A DNA stretch of 36,863 nt from the NCBI GenBank assembly GCA_938003595.1, contig CALKYH010000277.1, positions 1 to 36,863 of the forward strand, written 5' to 3'. The notes under the pieces are model-generated. The model was given only the letters and a program-made list of their open reading frames with translations, was not told where the DNA came from and ran no database searches. The DNA is from an uncultured bacterium. Lineage in GTDB: Bacteria > Planctomycetota > Phycisphaerae > Phycisphaerales > UBA1924. The position numbers were made by a program, and so were the translations under genes. Positions within the stretch are counted from its first letter, which is position 1. The number at the start of each line of letters is the position of its first letter. Shown piece after piece: positions 8,240-17,497 of the stretch.

Positions 8240-9670
8240 TCAGGTCCGGGCGGCCGCGGGGGCGGCCTCGGCGGGCCGGGGCGGCGCGGGGATCGCACCG
8301 GCGGGGGCGCGCCGGGCGTCGGACCTGACCGCCTCGGCCTCGATGCGGGCTCGGGAGGCCTGCTTGATCGCCGTCACCACGATGAACGAGCCCACCACCA
8401 GGGCCAGGGCGTAGATGACGCGCCCGCGGCCGGCGCTGACGGCCACGCCCAGGAGGGCGAAGATGCCGGCGATGCCGTACATCGCGAGCGCGGCGCCCTT
8501 GACGCCCAGCGCGCGTTTGAGCTGGTGGTGCAGGTGTTGGTCGTCGGCGGAGCTGAGCGGCAGCCCGGCCATGCGTCGTCGGATGATGGCGAGCGTGGTG
8601 TCGATGATCGGCACCGAGTAGATGAGCAGACCGGCGATCACCAGGTGCGTCTTGCCGGTGTCGCCGAGCGAGAGGATGGCGACAATGGTGACAAAGCCCA
8701 GCAGCATGGACCCGGCGTCGCCCAGGAAGATGCTCGCGGGGTTGAAGTTGTGCGGCAGGAAGCCCAGGCAGGCGCCGAGGACGCACATGCAGAGCACGAT
8801 GCGGGCGGCGTCGAGCTTGCCATCGTCGATGGCGCCGAGAGCGAGGGCGATGGCCAGCAGGCCGCCCATGGCGATCGCGGTGACGCCCGAGAGCAGCCCG
8901 TCGAGGCCGTCGATGAGGTTGCTGGCGTTGCAGGCGCCGATCACGAACACCGCGATGATGGCGGTGCCGGTCCAGTAGACCAGGTCGAGCTGGATGTGGT
9001 CCCCGAAGAGCGGGATCGAGGCGGGCAGGTCGAAGCTGTAGACGAGCTTGTCGTTGTTCAGCCAGTGGCCCACGGGGCGGAGCAGCCCGGAGGCGACCTT
9101 GACGCCGATGTCGTCGAACGCGAGCAGCGCGGCGGCGAACAGCTGGCCGCCGATCTTGATGCGCGGGCTGATGCCCACGACATCGTCGATGACGCCGATG
9201 AGCGTGATGGCCGTCATGCCGGCGATGATCGAGATCGGCACCGGCAGCGACCCGGCGGCGTGCGCCGGCATGAGGTCGGGGAAGATCAGGGAGAGGTAGG
9301 AATAGGCGATGCCCGCGAGGATGCCCAGGTAGACCGCCACGCCGCCGAGGTAGGCGACCGGGATCTTGTGGATCTTGCGGGCGACGCTGGGTCGATCGAT
9401 CACGCCGTAGGCGACCGCGATGCGGCGCATGATCGGCGTGGCCAGCACGGTCACGAGGAAGGCGACCACGAAGACGGCGATGTACTGGTGGAACAGCTCC
9501 AGCGCGCCCGGATCGGCGAAGACCTCGGGCGTGATGGCGTTGGGCGTCGTGCCGAGGGCGTCCGGCAGCGTGCCCTCTTCGAAGGGGCGGATGAAGCCAG
9601 GGCTGCCTCGACCCAGCTCGGGGACCTGCAGGAGCGCCAACGCGGATTGAATGCCAACAGACTGCGCCAT
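8240..9670 (-). CDS. Polyprenyl-phosphate phosphoglycosyl transferase (MraY/WecA/TagO family)
   Basis: 476 aa with about ten membrane segments. The family transfers a sugar-1-phosphate from a UDP-sugar to undecaprenyl phosphate, the first step of a lipid-linked glycan. The order of motifs is diagnostic: the YLGG-containing early loop, GVIDDVVGISP, NASNLIDGLDGL, IFLGDAGSMLLG and DDQHLHHQL. The HLHH form points to WecA/TagO/WbcO-type enzymes rather than MraY. An N-terminal segment of about 50 residues and a C-terminal Ala/Pro/Arg-rich tail (last ~40 residues) are extra. Start: ATG 9670; an in-frame GTG at 9676 is an alternative, and neither has a strong ribosome site. It is the last gene of the EPS cluster and likely makes the lipid-linked first sugar of the polymer. 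Confidence 0.93.
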   Translation of the reverse strand: MAQSVGIQSALALLQVPELGRGSPGFIRPFEEGTLPDALGTTPNAITPEVFADPGALELFHQYIAVFVVAFLVTVLATPIMRRIAVAYGVIDRPSVARKIHKIPVAYLGGVAVYLGILAGIAYSYLSLIFPDLMPAHAAGSLPVPISIIAGMTAITLIGVIDDVVGISPRIKIGGQLFAAALLAFDDIGVKVASGLLRPVGHWLNNDKLVYSFDLPASIPLFGDHIQLDLVYWTGTAIIAVFVIGACNASNLIDGLDGLLSGVTAIAMGGLLAIALALGAIDDGKLDAARIVLCMCVLGACLGFLPHNFNPASIFLGDAGSMLLGFVTIVAILSLGDTGKTHLVIAGLLIYSVPIIDTTLAIIRRRMAGLPLSSADDQHLHHQLKRALGVKGAALAMYGIAGIFALLGVAVSAGRGRVIYALALVVGSFIVVTAIKQASRARIEAEAVRSDARRAPAGAIPAPPRPAEAAPAAART

Positions 9671-9744
9671 GACCACTCAGCGGGGCGCCGGCTCGTCCGT
9701 TCGCCCGGGCGCGAGGCGCCCGGGTCGGACGACCGACGCGCGAC

Positions 9745-11964
9745 TCAGGATTTCCGCTTGCCTCCCGACGACGCGGCGCCGCTCGAATACTGGTGCGACA
9801 GGCGGATGTTCTTGCGGAAATAGCCGCCCGCGGAGGACTTCACGCCGTTGACGACGACGCCGAGGAATTCGCCCTTGCAGTCGCCGAGCTGGTTCCGGAG
9901 GCGGCCCAGCAGGCCGCGGGTCTCGGCGAAGGCCCGAGCGACCAGCACGGTGGCGTCCACACGGTTGGCCAGAACCTGGGCGTCGCCCGAGACGGTCATC
10001 GGCGGAGCGTCGATGAGGACGAGGCTGTACTTGGACTTGGCCTCGTCGATGAGTCGGGACATCGCGTCGGAGTTGAGCCGCTCATAGACGCGGTTGGCCG
10101 CGGTCCCGGCGGACAGCACGAAGACGCCCGGCGAGCCGCCCGGCTGGACGGCGTTGTCGAGGGTCGCGGCGCCGGCGAGGACATCGCCCAGGCCCGGGCC
10201 CTCCTGGGCGCCGAAGGCCTTGTGCAGGCGCGGGCGACGCATGTTGGCGTCGATGACCAGGGCCTTCTCGTCGATCGCGGCGCAGGAGCGCGCCACGCCG
10301 GCGATGATCGAGGTCGTGCCCGAGCCGGGCAGACCGCTGGCGAACAGGACGGCGCCGTGGCCGACCTTCTTGACCAGCGAGCTGCGGAGCTGCCGGAGCT
10401 GCTCGGCGACGATGCCGTCGGGCTTGTCCTTGATGGCGCTCTCGAGGCTGGCGGGGGACGACGGGTCCTCGGCGATGTCCGAGAGCACGCCCAGGACGCG
10501 GGTCCGCGGGATGGCGGCGACATCCGCGGGGGTGCGGACGCGCTGCTCCAGAACCTCGCGGAGCAGGATCACGCCGCTGGTCAGGAAGACGACCAGGAAG
10601 GTGACCACCGGGACGACCAGAACGAGCTTGGGGAACGAGACCTGGTCCGGCACCGTGGCGCGGTAGCGGAGCGTCATACGGGCGGACGCCTGACGGTCGA
10701 TGATCGACTCGACCTCGCGCAGGCGGCCCTCGTACTCGGCGCGCTCGGCGGCGCGGCGCTCGGCGTCGCCCTTGATGGTGTTGTACTCGGCGAGCAGGAT
10801 CGTCAGCTCGTTGGCGCGGGCCGTCGCGGAACGGAGCAGCTCGGTCGTCTCGTTGATCCGGATCGTGTAGTCCTGCGCGGCCTGGCGCGTCAGGGAGATC
10901 AGGGCGCTGAAGCGCTCGGCGAGCAGGCGCTCCATGTCCTTGTCGCGCTCGATCTCGGCGGCGGCGATCTGCTGCTGCACGCGCTTGACCGCGATGTGAT
11001 TGCTGCCGAACTCCTCCAGCAGGGCGCGGAGCTGCGTGTTGAGCGAGGAGATGTTCCCCTCGTGCCGGGCGACGATCGGGTCGTTCTTCACCTCGGCGCG
11101 GAGGAAGTCGGGGTAGCGGACGCCGCCGGGGGCGGCCAGGTCGGTCTCGTACTGACGGAGCCGGTCGCGGGTGGACTGCAGCTCGGTGTTGTACTGGACC
11201 AGCGTCGGCGACAGGGTGCCGATCTCGGCCTGCGAGGACGACTGGCGGCCCTCGAGCGAGGCGATGGTGTTGTCGCCCAGCAGGTTGCGGGCGCGCTGCT
11301 CGAGCGCCTGACGCTCGGAGTCGGCGCGCTGGATCTGGCGGGTCAGCGACTCACGCTGCTCGGTGAAGGTCGCGCTGGTTTCGCGACGCAGACGCTCCAT
11401 GTACGCGGTCGCCACGGTGTTGGCGATGGTCGCGGCGTCGTTCTTGTTGCCGGTCGTCGCCGAGAGCGTGATGAACAGGGTGTCGGGGATCACGCGGGCC
11501 GAGACCACATCGGCCAGCTCGATCGCCGCGGTCCGGTCGTCAAAGTTGCCGGTGCCGGACGAGATGAACTGCTTGCCCCACTGGGTCTCGGTGCGCAGGG
11601 CCGGGATGCGTGCGGCCTCGGTCAGCAGGTTCTCGTCGAGCATGACGGCCACCTGCGTGTACATGAACATCTGCATCTCGTTCTCGTCGCCCGTGTCGTT
11701 GCCGGGGTCGTCCGAGCCGCTCAGCGCGGAGTTCGCCTGGAAGACCGCCGTCGCGGTGTACCGGGGGACCCACATGCGCAGCGCGAAGAACGCGACGAAG
11801 CCCAGGACGATGCCGATCAGGCCGGCGCCGACGAGCCACCAGAGGTACTGCTTGAGGAGCCGCACCGGGTCCACCATCGTGTTGATGGAGCCGACGCCCG
11901 GCGGCGGGCCGGCGGCGGGTCGGACCGGATTGGGATTGGGAGCGGTGGAGGTTGTGGTCGCCAT
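9745..11964 (-). CDS. Wzc-like polysaccharide co-polymerase with altered P-loop
   Basis: 739 aa. After a Pro-rich N-terminus there is a membrane segment (about 41-63), a long coiled-coil periplasmic Wzz-type domain (about 65-445), a second membrane segment preceded by the usual Pro-containing stretch (about 455-480), then a cytoplasmic BY-kinase/MinD-like domain. In the kinase, the P-loop reads GLPGSGTTS (544-552): the lysine expected at 550 is threonine. Walker A' is LVIDANMRRPR and Walker B is LVLIDAPP. The C-terminus has only two tyrosines (in YFRKN and HQYSSG) instead of a tyrosine cluster. Chain-length control is likely; tyrosine autophosphorylation is doubtful. It lies 36 bp after the TPR gene. 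Confidence 0.92.
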   Translation of the reverse strand: MATTTSTAPNPNPVRPAAGPPPGVGSINTMVDPVRLLKQYLWWLVGAGLIGIVLGFVAFFALRMWVPRYTATAVFQANSALSGSDDPGNDTGDENEMQMFMYTQVAVMLDENLLTEAARIPALRTETQWGKQFISSGTGNFDDRTAAIELADVVSARVIPDTLFITLSATTGNKNDAATIANTVATAYMERLRRETSATFTEQRESLTRQIQRADSERQALEQRARNLLGDNTIASLEGRQSSSQAEIGTLSPTLVQYNTELQSTRDRLRQYETDLAAPGGVRYPDFLRAEVKNDPIVARHEGNISSLNTQLRALLEEFGSNHIAVKRVQQQIAAAEIERDKDMERLLAERFSALISLTRQAAQDYTIRINETTELLRSATARANELTILLAEYNTIKGDAERRAAERAEYEGRLREVESIIDRQASARMTLRYRATVPDQVSFPKLVLVVPVVTFLVVFLTSGVILLREVLEQRVRTPADVAAIPRTRVLGVLSDIAEDPSSPASLESAIKDKPDGIVAEQLRQLRSSLVKKVGHGAVLFASGLPGSGTTSIIAGVARSCAAIDEKALVIDANMRRPRLHKAFGAQEGPGLGDVLAGAATLDNAVQPGGSPGVFVLSAGTAANRVYERLNSDAMSRLIDEAKSKYSLVLIDAPPMTVSGDAQVLANRVDATVLVARAFAETRGLLGRLRNQLGDCKGEFLGVVVNGVKSSAGGYFRKNIRLSHQYSSGAASSGGKRKS

Positions 11965-11982
11965 AAAAGACAGTCCCCTGTC
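11965..11982 (-). promoter_or_regulatory. Hairpin presenting the ribosome site of the Wzc-like gene
   Basis: On the minus strand a perfect 5-bp stem, GACAG/CTGTC (11969-11973 with 11978-11982), closes a GGGA loop. That loop is the best Shine-Dalgarno candidate, 9 bases before ATG 11964. The stem is followed by TTTT. It might tune translation of this cistron relative to the TPR gene; this is inference from sequence alone. Confidence 0.3.
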
Positions 11983-12000
11983 GCGAAAAGGTCCCTTACA

Positions 12001-15000
12001 TTATTCGGCCCGGCGGAGTTCCTGCATCAAGGATTCGAGTTCGCCGCCGTAGGTCTGCTGGAGCACCGTGTCGGTGGCGATGAGGGTCGCGGCCTCGTCG
12101 GCCAGCGACCGGGCGCGGAGCCGGTCGTTGAGCTTTATTTTGACCTTCGCCAGGTGCACCAGGGCCGCGGCGCGGTCCGAGGCGCTGATCGACACCTGCA
12201 GCGCCCGGTCGAGCGTCTGCTCGGCCTTGGCGGTCTGCCCGGTCTCGGTGTAGAGCACGCCGAGGGTGTCGAGGATGGCGGGGTTTTCCGGGTCCCGCGC
12301 GGCGGCCCGCTCGGCGTACGGCACGGCCTCGGCGGCCGCGTTGAGGTGCTTGGCCAGCGTGAAGGCCAGATTGTTGTTGAACTCCGCGTCGTCCGGCGAG
12401 AGCTTGAGCGCCTGCTTGTACTCCTGCGCCGACTTGGCGTAGTCGCCGGTGACATAGTAGAGGCCGGCTCGGGAGCGATGCATGTCCAGCGCGGTCAGCA
12501 CATCGCCCTGCTCCTGCACCTCGCTGTCGAGATTCGTAAGCAGCGCCAACGCCTCCGACCAGCGCTGGGGATTCTGGCTCATGTGACGGGCCAGCAGCAC
12601 CTTCATGTAGGGCGCCATCTCCGAGGCCGGCTGCACCGACTCGATGTACTGCGCGATCTTGATCGGGTCGCCGCCCAGGACCAGGTCCACCTGGCCCACC
12701 CAGGCGCGGGCCGTGTCGGGTCGGCCCGAGGCCTCCTCGTAGATCGACGCCAGCCGCGAGAGCGCCTCGTTCGAGCGGCCCTTCAGCTGGTCGATCCGCG
12801 CGCGGAACGCCTCGACCATCATCCGGTTCTCACGCTGCACATCCGTGGTCAGCGAGTTCAGCGCCCGCTCGGCGGCGTCCACCTGCGGCGGGTTCAGCCG
12901 CAGCAGCGAATCCACCCAGCGGCCGAGCACATCCGGGCGCTTCAGCGCCGCGTAGCCGCGCTCGTAGAAGCCCGCGGCCTGGCGGAAGTCCTCGGTCCGG
13001 GCCATGACATCGCCGGCGTAGACGAACCACAGGGGCTCGTCCTGCGTGCGCTGCTCGATCGCGAGGCGCGCCGCCGTCTTGGCGTCGTCCACGCGGCCGA
13101 GCTGGACCATGTCCATGATCATGTCGTATCGCAGCTGGTCATTGAGCGGATTGAACCTGATGACCTCGTTGAGCTGGGCCACCGCCTCGCTGACCCGGCC
13201 CTCGCGGGCGTAGAGGTCCGCGAGCATCTTGCGCGGCATCGCCATCGTCGGACGCAGCGCCTTGGCCTGATCCAGGTCGCGGATCACGGCCTGAGACTGC
13301 AGCGGGTCGGAGTAGGCCAGCTGCGCGCGGCGGATGAACGGCTGCGGGTCCGTCGGGGCGAGCGTCACGGCCTCGTCCACGAGATTGCGCGCCAGGACAT
13401 TGTCGCCCTTGCCCGCGGCGGCGTCGACGCGCAGGAGGATCGTCTGCAGATCGCGGCCCTGCTTCCGCTCGATCTGATCGACGCCCGCGACGGCGTCGTC
13501 CCACTTGCCCTGACGCAGCAGCGCCTCGACCCGGCGCTTGGCGACGAGCAGATCGACATCGGCGTTCCCGTCGATGACGCGCTGGTAGACCGCGGCGGCC
13601 TGCTCGTTGTCGCCCAGGCTGAAGAGGATGTCGCCGATGCGGCGATCGGCCTCCATCAGGTTCTTGCTCTGGACGCCCCGGGCCGTCTCGAGCGTCGCCA
13701 TCATCTGCTGGCGGTCGCCGAGTTGGCTGTAGTAGTCGGCCTTGCCCAGGAGGGCCGTGAGCCGCGAGGGGTCGTCGGTCAGCGTGGCGATGTAGTCGTC
13801 CCAGACCTTGGCGCCGGCCTCGGCGCCGTTGGCGGCGCCGGCGAGCCGGGCGCGCAGCGAGACCGGGACGAGCGCCTCGGGGCCCGTGACGGGCAGCATC
13901 GAGAGCGCCTCGCGGGCGCCAGCGAAGTCGTTGAGGCTGATCATGAGCCGGGCCAGGGCGGTCGTGTTCTCGACATCGCCGGGATCGATCGTGTAGCGGC
14001 GTTTGCGAGTGTCCAGCGCCGCGTTCTTGTCGCCGAACTGCTCCTCCAGATCCAGCCAGGCGCTGATGAGCGAGGGCTCGTTGGGGTTGAGCGACTTGGC
14101 GCGACGGGCCTGCAGGAGCGCCTCGTTGGAGCGACGCAGCTCGACGAGCGCGCCGATCAGGGGCCGCACCATGCTCGGGTCGGTCGGACGAATCTCGTTG
14201 GCGCGGCGCAGGGCCTCGAGGCCGGTGTCGATCTGCCCCTTGCTGATGCGCGCCTGGCCCAGCAGTCGCCAGGCCGGCGCGGAGTAGGGCATGCGGGAGG
14301 TCGCGCGCTCGAGGGTGGTGATCGCGGCGTCGAACTTCTGCTCCGCCAGCTCGAGTCGGGCCTTGTAGAGCTCGCCGCCGAGCTGATCGATGTTCCGGCC
14401 CGCCGCGATGGCCGCCTGGGCCCGCGCCTCGTCGTAGTTCTTGGCCTCGAGCGCGTCGACGAACTTGATCTCGACGATGCGCTGGTCGTTCGGATCGAGC
14501 TTCTCGGCCTTGGCGAGGGTCTCCGCGGCCTTGTCGTTCATCCCGTTGGTGCGCTGCAGGTAGAACACCTGCAGGAGCTTGTCCATCGGGGGCAGGTTGG
14601 ACTCCTCGATGTAGCGGATCCGCACGCTGACCGGGTCCGGGTCGCTGAGCTGGAGCTCGGCGAGGCGGATCTCGTCGTGGTTCGGGAAGCGCTCACGGCC
14701 GATCTTGACCAGCTGCTTGGCCTCCTCGATCTGCTCCTGCTGGGTGTACAGCAGCACGCGCTCGACGAGCGGGCGCGGGTCCTCCGGATTCTCCTCGATG
14801 AGCCTGTCCAGGATGCGCGCCGACTGGTTGAAGTCCGCGGGGTTCATGAGGCGGAATCGCCGGGCCTCGAGCAGCGCGCGGACCATCGGGTCCGTGACCT
14901 CCTCGGACTGGCGGTCCTCCATGACGGTGCGGATGACCTCGTACCACTGCTTGATGCGCGGGTTGTCCGGGTCCACCGCGTTCAGGGCCTTGATGCGGTC

Positions 15001-16563
15001 GTAGGCCTTGATGATGTTCTGCAGGCGCATCTCCAGCTCGGTGGCCTGGAGCTGGGCCTCGTAGTTCGTCGGGTCCAGGGCGAGGACGCGGTCGTACTGC
15101 TGGATCGCCGCGCCGACCGAGCCATCGCGCTCCAGCGCGCCGGCGAGCATGAGCAGCACGCCGACATCGGAGGCGCCGGTCCGGGTGTTGAGGTCCGACA
15201 GCAGCCGGACGGCGTCGCCGTTGCGACGCTCGTTGACCGCGATGAGCGAATCGACGCGCAGGAGCAGGATGTTGTCCTCGGACACCCGCGCGGCGAGCTT
15301 GTCGCGATAGGACTTGACCATCTCCATCGCGGCGGCCTGCTCCTCGGGCGGGGTCTTGCTCCAGCGCTGCAGCGCCTGCTCGACCTGGGCCGCGACCGCG
15401 GGCACGCGCTGCGAGCGCAGCACGACGCCCTCGAGGCTCACCGGCAGGTCCGGCATGTCGATGATCTTCTGGTACTCCGCGATGGCGTCGTCGTGGCGGC
15501 CGGCCTGGCCGAGCGCCTCGGCCTGCAGCAGCAGCAGCGTCGGGTTGTTCGGCTCCTCGGCGGAGCGGCGCTGGATGATGGCGAGCCACAGATCGGCGCC
15601 GTCCTCCTTGCGCGCCGTCAGCAGGTTGCGCTGCAGGCGGGTCAGGAACACGCGGTCCAGGTCGTCGATGTCCATCTTCGTGACCGCGTCGACCACCGGG
15701 TCCAGCGCCTGGCCGGCCTCGTTCATCGCCGCCGTCTTCTGGGCGATTGTCACGGCGACCTCGAGCTTCTCATCGGCCTCCATCTCCCAGAGGCGCATCC
15801 GCGGGCGGGCGTCGTCGGGGAACGCCGCGATGAGATCGCGGAGCTTGCCCTTGGCGTTCGCCCAGCCGACCTGATGGTCCTCCACCCGCCCGGCGCGCTT
15901 GGCGCGGGCGGCGCCGGTGGTCATCAGCTCGACCAGGCCCAGCTGCGACTCCATGTCGTTCGGGTCGACGGCGACGGCGGCGGAGAGGTCCTCGAAGATC
16001 TGACGGTTTGTTTCGTCGCTCGGCTCGACGGACCGGGCCTCGTAGAGCTTCGCCAGGCCGGTGTACCGGCGCAGACGCTCGGTCTGGGGGTCGCCCTTCG
16101 GCAGGTTCTCGAGCGAACGGCCCGCGATGGAGTACAGCTCGCCCCAGGCCTGGCCGCTCGCTCCGAAGACGCGCGCCTGGTAGTACAGGGCGCCGAGGTA
16201 GTCCTCCTGGGCCGCGGCGTCCGTGGCCTGCACGGCCGCGAGCTGCTGCAGGATGCCCATGTAGTTCTTCTGGTACGCGTCGCGGTACGCGGACTCGGTG
16301 GCGGGCGTCTGCTGGAGGAGCACATCGCGCCACTTCTTCAGCCAGCGGACATTGGTGCGGTCCTCCGCGACGGCCTTGGAGTATTCGTCGGCGGCGCCCT
16401 CGATGTCGCCCTTGGCCAGCAGCGCATCGCCGATGCGCTCGTGGTCCTCGCCGGACTTGCTGACGACCTTCAGCGCGAGGAAGCCCACGCCGCCCGCGAG
16501 CACGAGCAAGCACACGCCGAGAATCGCCACGAACTTGACATCAACCTTGCCTGCCATAGCCAT
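12001..16563 (-). CDS. Giant TPR-repeat membrane-anchored protein of the EPS/exosortase locus
   Basis: 1520 aa. One N-terminal membrane segment (about residues 10-34) is followed by an almost continuous array of tetratricopeptide-like helical hairpins. Clear examples are IGDALLAKGDIEGAADEYSK (about 43-62) near the N-terminus and repeats such as GDYAKSAQEYKQALKLSPDD and YTETGQTAKAEQTLDRAL near the C-terminus. By comparison, PrsT-type TPR proteins found next to exosortases are usually shorter (about 900 aa). TPR arrays in polysaccharide export systems (PelB, BcsC, AlgK classes) scaffold the periplasmic complex, and a similar role is inferred here. Starts at 16563 or 16557 are both possible. The gene lies between epsI-like (76 bp) and wzc-like (36 bp) genes on the same strand. 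Confidence 0.9.
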   Translation of the reverse strand: MAMAGKVDVKFVAILGVCLLVLAGGVGFLALKVVSKSGEDHERIGDALLAKGDIEGAADEYSKAVAEDRTNVRWLKKWRDVLLQQTPATESAYRDAYQKNYMGILQQLAAVQATDAAAQEDYLGALYYQARVFGASGQAWGELYSIAGRSLENLPKGDPQTERLRRYTGLAKLYEARSVEPSDETNRQIFEDLSAAVAVDPNDMESQLGLVELMTTGAARAKRAGRVEDHQVGWANAKGKLRDLIAAFPDDARPRMRLWEMEADEKLEVAVTIAQKTAAMNEAGQALDPVVDAVTKMDIDDLDRVFLTRLQRNLLTARKEDGADLWLAIIQRRSAEEPNNPTLLLLQAEALGQAGRHDDAIAEYQKIIDMPDLPVSLEGVVLRSQRVPAVAAQVEQALQRWSKTPPEEQAAAMEMVKSYRDKLAARVSEDNILLLRVDSLIAVNERRNGDAVRLLSDLNTRTGASDVGVLLMLAGALERDGSVGAAIQQYDRVLALDPTNYEAQLQATELEMRLQNIIKAYDRIKALNAVDPDNPRIKQWYEVIRTVMEDRQSEEVTDPMVRALLEARRFRLMNPADFNQSARILDRLIEENPEDPRPLVERVLLYTQQEQIEEAKQLVKIGRERFPNHDEIRLAELQLSDPDPVSVRIRYIEESNLPPMDKLLQVFYLQRTNGMNDKAAETLAKAEKLDPNDQRIVEIKFVDALEAKNYDEARAQAAIAAGRNIDQLGGELYKARLELAEQKFDAAITTLERATSRMPYSAPAWRLLGQARISKGQIDTGLEALRRANEIRPTDPSMVRPLIGALVELRRSNEALLQARRAKSLNPNEPSLISAWLDLEEQFGDKNAALDTRKRRYTIDPGDVENTTALARLMISLNDFAGAREALSMLPVTGPEALVPVSLRARLAGAANGAEAGAKVWDDYIATLTDDPSRLTALLGKADYYSQLGDRQQMMATLETARGVQSKNLMEADRRIGDILFSLGDNEQAAAVYQRVIDGNADVDLLVAKRRVEALLRQGKWDDAVAGVDQIERKQGRDLQTILLRVDAAAGKGDNVLARNLVDEAVTLAPTDPQPFIRRAQLAYSDPLQSQAVIRDLDQAKALRPTMAMPRKMLADLYAREGRVSEAVAQLNEVIRFNPLNDQLRYDMIMDMVQLGRVDDAKTAARLAIEQRTQDEPLWFVYAGDVMARTEDFRQAAGFYERGYAALKRPDVLGRWVDSLLRLNPPQVDAAERALNSLTTDVQRENRMMVEAFRARIDQLKGRSNEALSRLASIYEEASGRPDTARAWVGQVDLVLGGDPIKIAQYIESVQPASEMAPYMKVLLARHMSQNPQRWSEALALLTNLDSEVQEQGDVLTALDMHRSRAGLYYVTGDYAKSAQEYKQALKLSPDDAEFNNNLAFTLAKHLNAAAEAVPYAERAAARDPENPAILDTLGVLYTETGQTAKAEQTLDRALQVSISASDRAAALVHLAKVKIKLNDRLRARSLADEAATLIATDTVLQQTYGGELESLMQELRRAE

Positions 16564-16639
16564 CCGTTTCCGTCAGAAGAACCCGATCCGTCGCCCATCC
16601 GCTCGACGCGCGACACGCGCGCCGACCAACCATCGCCGC

Positions 16640-17497
16640 TCAGCTTTGCCCCGCCCTCAACCGGCGCGGGTTGTCCTCCGGGTAGCGCCCCGCCTGGACC
16701 TCGATCCAGTCCGGCAGGCAACGCATGATCTCCGGCAGACCCTCCTGCAGGAAGCTCGCCGCCTGGGCCGCCAGGTCCTCGGCGGACTTCGCCTGGAAGC
16801 TCGTGAACTGCACCTTCAGGAAGTACGCGTAGTCGTCGGTGAGCCGGAACGCCAGCGCCCGGACATCCTCGGCCCGGGGCGCCAGCTTGCCGTTGGCGAT
16901 GAAGAAGTAGCCCGCGTAGATCGACTGCTGCGTGCCCGGGGCGCTGAACTTGGTCACGATCATCTTCAGGTCTTCGACGCCCGCGGGCAGCCGCACGCGC
17001 GAGTGGTCCTGCGTGAACGCCGAGTAGATCACGCCGTCGGCCTGCTCGGCCGTCACCGTCGTGTCCGGCGTGTAGGTCGAGAGGTCCAGCGGGATCTTCA
17101 CCACCTGCGAGCCGCCGGTGATCGACATGCCGCCGCCGACGAAGCACCGCTCCGGGACATGGGGCACGGTGTCGATCATGCCGGTGTAGTACGCGGCGTG
17201 GAAATCGAGGCCGACGATCTGGCCGCCCCACTCGCCGACATACAGGCGCGAGACATAGTTCTCGGTGTCCAGCTCCTCGAGCGCCTCGGCGGACAGCACC
17301 TCGTCGGCGCCCTGACGCTCCCAGCCGCCGATCTTGTGCGGCACCGCGTGCACCTGTCGGCCGCCGACCGCGTAGATCGGGAGCTTGCTGACATGCACGC
17401 CGAGGGCGTCGATGGCGGCGCGGAGGCCGACCGCGGAGATGAGCAGCGCCGCGAGCGCCGCGAGAAACGCGGGATTGGCCAGGCTGCGCGACTTCAT
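16640..17497 (-). CDS. EpsI-family (exosortase-associated) protein
   Basis: 285 aa. An N-terminal hydrophobic anchor or signal (about residues 8-32) is followed by the EpsI (DUF3485-type) domain. Support comes from the IGGWERQGAD segment near 56-65, the YVSRLYVGEW strand pair, and above all the family's cysteine motif, here HVPERCFVGGGMSI with Cys118. EpsI domains occur fused to or beside exosortases in EPS clusters; their biochemical role is not settled. The ATG overlaps the exosortase stop codon as ATGA (4 bp shared), indicating translational coupling, and fixes the start. Confidence 0.9.
   Translation of the reverse strand: MKSRSLANPAFLAALAALLISAVGLRAAIDALGVHVSKLPIYAVGGRQVHAVPHKIGGWERQGADEVLSAEALEELDTENYVSRLYVGEWGGQIVGLDFHAAYYTGMIDTVPHVPERCFVGGGMSITGGSQVVKIPLDLSTYTPDTTVTAEQADGVIYSAFTQDHSRVRLPAGVEDLKMIVTKFSAPGTQQSIYAGYFFIANGKLAPRAEDVRALAFRLTDDYAYFLKVQFTSFQAKSAEDLAAQAASFLQEGLPEIMRCLPDWIEVQAGRYPEDNPRRLRAGQS

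Noticed and set aside
12001..12003. Possible truncation of the TPR gene by the early TAA
   Set aside because: The C-terminus ends in a normal helix after the last repeat and the next gene starts 36 bp later, so the stop looks genuine.
9793..16728. A plus-strand open frame of about 2300 codons opposite the Wzc-like and TPR genes
   Set aside because: It is the antisense shadow of high-G+C coding sequence, with His/Gln/Arg/Gly-rich composition and no domains. The minus-strand genes have clear motifs and membrane segments.
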